Position numbers and translations under genes: made by a program. The notes beneath the pieces are model-generated. The model ran no database searches. It had not been told where the DNA came from and was given only the letters and a program-made list of their open reading frames with translations. A stretch of 8,744 nucleotides of DNA from Acidobacteriota bacterium (GTDB lineage: Bacteria > Acidobacteriota > Terriglobia > 20CM-2-55-15): the NCBI GenBank assembly GCA_003223895.1, contig QHXD01000087.1, positions 1 to 8,744 of the forward strand, read 5' to 3'. Each line of letters starts with the position of its first letter. Position 1 is the first letter of the stretch. Positions 4,948-8,744 of the stretch are shown one piece after another.

Positions 4948-5381
4948 TTCCTCGGAACCAGCATCGCCCGCAATCCCTCATACGCTTCCGGCGCCTGTTT
5001 GTTGAGCCATTCGATATGTTTCGCGGCAGCCTTTTCAAGGTTGCGGTATAGTGTCGGATTTTTCCGGAGGCGGCGAAGATCCGCAACAAGGTCTTTCATC
5101 TTTTCCCAGACAAGCAGCATTTCCATGCTGTTCTCAAAGAACAGTTCTTCATTCAGCACACCGCGAACGACGAATGACGCGGCCATGTCCCAGTAGGTAC
5201 TCACCATTCGGTAGTAGGCATTGTGATCGCTGCCGTGCGGATACTTTTCCATCGCTTCCCCGACGGAACCGGCCGAGAAATTTCCGATGAACCAGGCGCG
5301 CGCGGTTCGAAGCCGTTCTTCGCGCCGCATGTCGTAAAGTTTCAGGAGAAGTTCAGCATCCTGGTAGGTCGATTGAGTCAT
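4944..5381 (-). CDS. conserved-looking helical protein of unknown function
   Basis: This 145-residue soluble protein has no signal peptide or membrane segment. It appears all-helical: an N-terminal helix rich in charge and leucine (about 5-32, with LLLKLYDMRREERLRTAR and A29-W-F), a middle part with two aromatic-rich helices (YYRMVSTYWDMAASFV, about 56-71, and the following NEELFFENSMEMLLVWEKM) and a basic C-terminal third (LRRLRKNPTLYRNLEKAAAK). I cannot name the family; the layout recalls DUF4760-like proteins, but I would not annotate it so. It starts 3 bases after the cyclase stop, with GGAG 6 bases upstream inside the end of the cyclase gene, and overlaps the DUF456 gene by 4 bases. A linking or regulatory role between the cyclase and the membrane protein is inference from this layout only. 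Confidence 0.82.
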   Translation of the reverse strand: MTQSTYQDAELLLKLYDMRREERLRTARAWFIGNFSAGSVGEAMEKYPHGSDHNAYYRMVSTYWDMAASFVVRGVLNEELFFENSMEMLLVWEKMKDLVADLRRLRKNPTLYRNLEKAAAKHIEWLNKQAPEAYEGLRAMLVPRK

Positions 5382-5384
5382 GAT

Positions 5385-7124
5385 TTACTCCGAGGGTACG
5401 GGCCGCCCCTTTGTTAGTTTGTAGGCGATCTCTTTGGCTTCCTTGAGTTGTTCTTCCAGGTTCACGATCCGTTTCTTTGTTCGGCGGCGCTCCGCTTCCC
5501 ACTCTTCGGCCGCATCCTGTTGCCTGCGCTCCAGGCGCGATCGCAGGCGGTTTGCTTCTTCGAGCTTGTCTTCAAACTGTGACTGCAACTCCGCGCTGAC
5601 CTGTTTGCGCGCCGATTCCTGCGCCTCTGGAATCGCCTGTTCAAGCTGTTCGACACGGGCATTCAGGCGCAGGCGCTCTGTGGCCAGCTCACCGGTGAGA
5701 GCCTGGATTTCCTGCTCGAGCCGGTTACGCTCCCGGTTCGAGTCGGCCAGTTTGGGTTCGTACTGATTGCGCATTTCCTTGAAGATTTCGCTGCGCATGC
5801 TGTCTGACGTGCGTTGCAACTCCAGTTCGAGCTTCTTGAGTTTGAGATTGAGCTGATCGCGCTCGGTTTCCCACTGGATCTTCGCGTTCTCGTAATCCGT
5901 TTCCCACTGCTCCGCTGTCTTTCCCGGCGGGCCGCCGGCCGAACCTTTCGGCAGCTTTCCCAGCTTTTCGAGAACGGCGCGCCGGGCAGCTTCTTTCTTT
6001 TCGTTGGCAAAAGCGCCGCTGGACATTTTCTTGAGGCGCTCGATTTCCGCGGTCAGGCGTTTGCGCTCTCCGTCCCACTGTAGCTGCCATTCCTGTCTGG
6101 CTTCGGCCACGCGGGCTTCCACCTGTTCGCGAACAGCCATTGCTGTTCGCGCGGGATTGTTGGAGCGCTCCATGGCTTCGACGATCCGGCCCTGCATGCT
6201 CGCGATCTCGGCCTTGAGATTGTTCCGCTCTGCTTCGAACCTCTGGTTTGCATTTATCATGTCCAGTTCGAGTTGCTGGCGAGCACGCATGGCTTCTTCG
6301 AGCTGGAATCGAATCTCGGACTGCATGTCATCGGAGATCTGTGCCCTGGCGCTCTGGCGGGCGCGCTCGGCCGCTTCCTCGAGCTGTTCGATTTCCGCAT
6401 TCAGGTTGCGGCGCTCAACTCGCCATTGATCCCGGGCGTTTTCGAATTCTTCCTCGAGCTCGTCCTGCTGGCGCTTCAGGTCCTTGAACTTTTTTTCGTA
6501 CTGCGCCTGTACTTCCTCCACCAGCTGTTGAGTGGCCGAAGCGGACCATGCGACTGCGTAGAGGTCGATGGGTTCATCTTTACCCTTGAGTTCCGCGCGG
6601 CCCATTCTGGCGCATTCGAAGCCTGCGGATTTCGCGGCGTCGAGCAATGCATCGGTGATGAGAATCTGCTCGGTCTGAGCCTGATGCTGGACACGGGATG
6701 CGGCGTTGACGACATCGCCGAATACATCGCCTTCCTTGAGAAGACCAAGGCCGTAATGCAAACCCACGCGGATATGAATCTGCTCGATTTCTTCGCGCCC
6801 CTTACGGTCTTCCTCGAGCGCCCGTTGCATGCCTACGGCGGCTTTCACCGCAGCGACCTGGTCTTCAAAGCAGGCCATGATGGCGTCGCCAATCGTTTTC
6901 ACGATACGGCCGCCTTCGCCTTCGATGACAGGAAACAAGATGCCGTTATGGCGATTGATCATCGCCATGCCTGCCAGGTCACCTTTCTTTTCGAAGTACG
7001 GCGTGGATCCCTTGATGTCACTGAAAAGGATCGTCACGGGCGTGCGCATCTTCTCGAGTTCCTGATCCGCTATGGCCCGCGCTTCCAAGAGTTCCTGGAG
7101 CTTATCCTTATCAGTGCTCATCAT
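5385..7124 (-). CDS. class III adenylate cyclase with long C-terminal coiled coil
   Basis: This 579-residue protein should make cAMP from ATP. Residues 28-192 are a class III cyclase catalytic domain with every key residue: metal ligands D36 (FSDIKGST) and D80 (KTIGDAIM), adenine-selecting K76 and D133 (GDVFGD), and transition-state N140 and R144 (VNAASRV). The K/D pair points to ATP rather than GTP. Such domains act as dimers. Residues about 200-570 are a charged coiled coil made of degenerate ~62-residue repeats, each marked by an ER-x2-L core, often after W or F (ER at 237, 299, 353, 421, 483 and 545). A Gly/Pro-rich break (about 391-401) divides it. Most bacterial class III cyclases carry the catalytic domain at the C-terminus, so this order is unusual. 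There is no signal peptide or membrane segment. Two adjacent ATGs begin the frame. It heads a three-gene unit with the 145-residue protein and DUF456. Confidence 0.94.
   Translation of the reverse strand: MMSTDKDKLQELLEARAIADQELEKMRTPVTILFSDIKGSTPYFEKKGDLAGMAMINRHNGILFPVIEGEGGRIVKTIGDAIMACFEDQVAAVKAAVGMQRALEEDRKGREEIEQIHIRVGLHYGLGLLKEGDVFGDVVNAASRVQHQAQTEQILITDALLDAAKSAGFECARMGRAELKGKDEPIDLYAVAWSASATQQLVEEVQAQYEKKFKDLKRQQDELEEEFENARDQWRVERRNLNAEIEQLEEAAERARQSARAQISDDMQSEIRFQLEEAMRARQQLELDMINANQRFEAERNNLKAEIASMQGRIVEAMERSNNPARTAMAVREQVEARVAEARQEWQLQWDGERKRLTAEIERLKKMSSGAFANEKKEAARRAVLEKLGKLPKGSAGGPPGKTAEQWETDYENAKIQWETERDQLNLKLKKLELELQRTSDSMRSEIFKEMRNQYEPKLADSNRERNRLEQEIQALTGELATERLRLNARVEQLEQAIPEAQESARKQVSAELQSQFEDKLEEANRLRSRLERRQQDAAEEWEAERRRTKKRIVNLEEQLKEAKEIAYKLTKGRPVPSE
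5388..5391 (-). promoter_or_regulatory. Shine-Dalgarno site of the 145-residue protein
   Basis: GGAG on the minus strand, 6 bases before the ATG at 5381. It lies within the last two codons of the cyclase gene, which ties translation of the two genes together. Confidence 0.7.
5414..6423 (-). repeat. degenerate ~62-residue repeats in the cyclase coiled coil
   Basis: The span encodes about residues 234-570. The recurring core is aromatic-x-x-E-R-x-x-L-x-x-E/K-I/L. The ER pairs fall 62, 54, 68, 62 and 62 residues apart, close to a constant 186-base period. The repeats are diverged in sequence, so they are old protein-level repeats and not recent DNA duplications. Confidence 0.6.
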
Positions 7125-7171
7125 TCATCCCGAACATCCCGAAGGTCTTTTGCACACGTATATACTTTAAA

Positions 7172-7180
7172 ACTATAACA
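7172..7180 (-). promoter_or_regulatory. candidate extended -10 promoter of the cyclase unit
   Basis: On the minus strand TGTTATAGT matches the extended -10 pattern (TG, one base, five of six of TATAAT). Transcription would begin near 7165, giving a leader of about 40 bases before the ATG at 7124. No -35 is evident. It lies in an AT-rich stretch (7157-7190) that stands out in this GC-rich window. A second AT-rich run (TATATA) lies ten bases downstream and is an alternative. No Shine-Dalgarno better than GGGA is found before the start. Confidence 0.4.
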
Positions 7181-7219
7181 AAAGAACCTTACAGAAATCG
7201 TTGGATTCCCCGCTCGACA

Positions 7220-8744
7220 TTATTGGAACAGCAGACTCAGCGGCTGGCCCCCGCGGTCAAAGAGATACATCGTCCCTGATGATACGCGGCCAAAAAGGAT
7301 GAACTGAACGTTATACCCCCCACCCTCTGCAAAATGCGGGATGAGCAATTCCGAGCTTGTGACGGCGGCGGACTCGTCAACGGGTGTCGTCGTAGTCACC
7401 AGGAACTCGCTGCGCTGATTGGTTCTGCCGCGCAGACTGGTCACAGCAACGGGTGCAGCCGACGTAATTCGAAGCACGCCCTGAAACGGAGCTGTCAGCG
7501 ATGCAAATCCGGGGATTTCTCTCAGGAACAGCGAGGTTTGACCATTCGCAGGAATATTGAGCTGGCCGGACAAGCCCGTCGAGCTGCCATCCGCGCGCGT
7601 CAAGGCCAGATTCACGGTTATGGGGCTCGCCGACGGATTCGCAACCGCAAGTCCGGTCTCGACCGCGCCTGACTTTTCCACGTAAAGTTGAAATGCCGTG
7701 CCATTCCTCAATGCCGGAACACCCGCTTCAGTCACCGTCGTGTCCACGGGCTTGTATGTAAAAATAGCGACCGCGGAAGGCGCGGTCGTCGTCGTTGAAA
7801 CCCGCACCGAGCCGGTCTGGACAGTCGACGCCGTCCCCGCGGTCGGGATCCGCGTGGCGCCTCGCGGCCCTATCGCGTACGGCGACGCGCTGATGGTCTG
7901 GCCGTCCGCGCCAAGAAACTGGATCGTGCCGCCGATCGGGCTGTCGCCAGGATTCACCAGTACTACCTGAGTGCGCCATCCACCACCGTCCGCGAAATGA
8001 GCGAGCGTGATGGTCTCACCTCCCGTGGCCCCGACCGAAAGAATCGGCAACGTCGTCATCAGGAACTCCGAGCGTTCATTGGTGAAGCCACGAATGGCAA
8101 TTGCAGAAACCGCAAGGTTTGACGAAAACGTGAAGGTACCAAGTATCGACGTGGCGCCGTTGACCGGTGCGAACGGTGCCTCGTTCAAAAACGCGGCGAT
8201 CTGGTGGCCTGCGGGAATCGTCGTTGTCTTTGAGCCGAAATTATTGCCGTTGGAATCCGTGAAGAAAAACGAAATCGTCGCGGCCCCGGTGTTCGGGTTG
8301 GCAATTGCGATGCCGGTGTTTACCGCACCGGCCACTTCTGCGAACACCCGGCCCGACTGGATCAACGGCGAGGCCGGCACCGACGTCTCCGAAACAACAA
8401 TACCGCGCTGCTGAAGTCCAAAGATGGCGATACCCGATGGCAAGGGGCTCACTTGGCTGGCCTGAATCCGCGCATAGCCTGTGGTCAAGGCGCTTGCGCT
8501 GCCCGGCGTTGACGCAACAAACGCACCCCGGTCGGGCGTCGAGAAAGAGCGTGCCGATGCGTCACGGGCATCGGGATTCGTCAGCCGCGAAATCGTGCCC
8601 GACAAGGCCACAACATAGATCTCGCCGGCCTCATCTTCACCAAAGGACGAGATATCCAGTGTTGTATCGAGGAGAACAGTTTGAATCCCGTCCCTCAGCA
8701 TGAAGATTTCACCCGAGCAAAAGTCCCCGTAGACATACGCGCCG
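7220..8744 (-). CDS. PQQ-dependent sugar-dehydrogenase-like protein with C-terminal repeats, 5' end outside window
   Basis: The last 507 residues of a larger protein are visible; the frame is open to the window edge, so the in-frame ATG at 8701 is internal. The first ~55 residues (AYVYGDFCSGEIF, then ISSFGEDEAGEIYVVALSGTISRL) match the closing blade of GSDH/sorbosone-dehydrogenase-type beta-propellers, which oxidise sugars in the periplasm with a PQQ cofactor. Family members usually end there. Here a Ser/Thr/Pro-rich linker leads to two ~220-residue repeats, at about residues 89-310 and 311-507, each with NTG-IAIANP or ETG-LAVANP, NERSEFL or NQRSEFL, and HFADGGGW or HFAEGGGY. The second copy is about 25 residues short. 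Such modules are common in large Solibacter-like exported proteins (from memory). They may bind carbohydrate or anchor the enzyme; that is inference. Whether the catalytic residues are present cannot be seen. Confidence 0.88.
   Translation of the reverse strand, partial: GAYVYGDFCSGEIFMLRDGIQTVLLDTTLDISSFGEDEAGEIYVVALSGTISRLTNPDARDASARSFSTPDRGAFVASTPGSASALTTGYARIQASQVSPLPSGIAIFGLQQRGIVVSETSVPASPLIQSGRVFAEVAGAVNTGIAIANPNTGAATISFFFTDSNGNNFGSKTTTIPAGHQIAAFLNEAPFAPVNGATSILGTFTFSSNLAVSAIAIRGFTNERSEFLMTTLPILSVGATGGETITLAHFADGGGWRTQVVLVNPGDSPIGGTIQFLGADGQTISASPYAIGPRGATRIPTAGTASTVQTGSVRVSTTTTAPSAVAIFTYKPVDTTVTEAGVPALRNGTAFQLYVEKSGAVETGLAVANPSASPITVNLALTRADGSSTGLSGQLNIPANGQTSLFLREIPGFASLTAPFQGVLRITSAAPVAVTSLRGRTNQRSEFLVTTTTPVDESAAVTSSELLIPHFAEGGGYNVQFILFGRVSSGTMYLFDRGGQPLSLLFQ
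7223..8479 (-). repeat. two ~220-residue repeat modules in the dehydrogenase-like protein
   Basis: Module 1 is encoded by 7814-8479 and module 2 by 7223-7813. They align across GYAR/GSVR, GIAIF/AVAIF, SGRVFAEV/FQLYVEK, IAIANPN/LAVANPS, IPAG/IPANGQ, IRGFTNERSEFLMTT/LRGRTNQRSEFLVTT and HFADGGGW/HFAEGGGY. Identity is moderate at protein level and low in the DNA, so the duplication is old. Module 2 ends soon after its HFAEGGGY motif. Confidence 0.75.

Noticed and set aside
4421..5089. A 222-codon minus-strand frame across the DUF456 and 145-residue genes.
   Set aside because: It is very rich in Arg, His, Ser and Pro, typical of an off-frame reading, and spans two genes with coherent proteins.
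6273..7178. A 301-codon plus-strand open frame opposite the cyclase gene.
   Set aside because: The cyclase carries all catalytic motifs on the minus strand; the antisense frame is open because of GC-rich codon bias and shows no recognisable domain.
7125..7219. Possible terminator of the dehydrogenase-like gene.
   Set aside because: No stem-loop with a U-run is seen in the gap on the minus strand; only promoter-like AT-rich sequence.
8007..8414. A 135-codon plus-strand frame opposite the dehydrogenase-like gene.
   Set aside because: It is antisense to conserved repeat modules and has no start signal or family features.
1..8744. tRNA, rRNA, CRISPR, insertion sequence or riboswitch.
   Set aside because: No cloverleaf, direct-repeat array, transposase fragment or known riboswitch core was recognised on either strand by reading.

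Overview
The window looks like chromosomal DNA from a GC-rich, Gram-negative-type soil bacterium. An Acidobacteriota member of the Solibacter/Bryobacterales kind is my best guess. This rests on the long 'HFADGGGW'-type repeat modules behind a PQQ-dehydrogenase-like end at the right edge, the twin-arginine and lipoprotein signals, and an adenylate cyclase fused to a very long coiled coil. It is inference, because the window has no rRNA or tRNA marker. There are no mobile elements, phage genes or CRISPR arrays.

Left part (1-1633). A lipoprotein gene cut by the window edge (DUF4142-like) is preceded on the same minus strand by a possible 20-residue membrane peptide with its own ribosome-binding site. 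A plus-strand endonuclease/exonuclease/phosphatase-family gene follows. It runs tail-to-tail into a minus-strand STAS (anti-sigma-factor antagonist) gene, and the two stop codons lie on one CTAG. Between the STAS gene and the glutathione peroxidase gene lie a strong hairpin and a possible 29-codon ORF that reads like a bare signal peptide.

Middle (1630-4460). A minus-strand exported 2-Cys glutathione peroxidase is divergent from a plus-strand pair: a Tat-exported glycosylasparaginase (Ntn hydrolase) and a secreted cysteine-rich protein of unknown function whose start overlaps it. A plus-strand membrane fatty-acid/sterol hydroxylase with a full set of histidine motifs follows behind its own extended -10 promoter.

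Right part (4429-8744). Three minus-strand genes form a compact unit transcribed right to left. The first is an N-terminal class III adenylate cyclase domain with a ~380-residue coiled coil built of ~62-residue repeats. The second is a 145-residue helical protein I cannot assign. The third is a DUF456 membrane protein. The junctions are a 3-base gap and a 4-base GTGA overlap, so the three are probably made together and may act in one cAMP-linked envelope process (inference). Beyond a short AT-rich promoter region is the 3' part of a minus-strand gene for an exported PQQ-dependent sugar-dehydrogenase-like propeller extended by two ~220-residue repeats.

Shine-Dalgarno sites are clear for some genes (peroxidase, cysteine-rich protein, 145-residue protein). 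They are absent from others whose start lies 6-7 bases after a good -10 box (asparaginase, hydroxylase), which suggests a mixture of leadered and leaderless messages.
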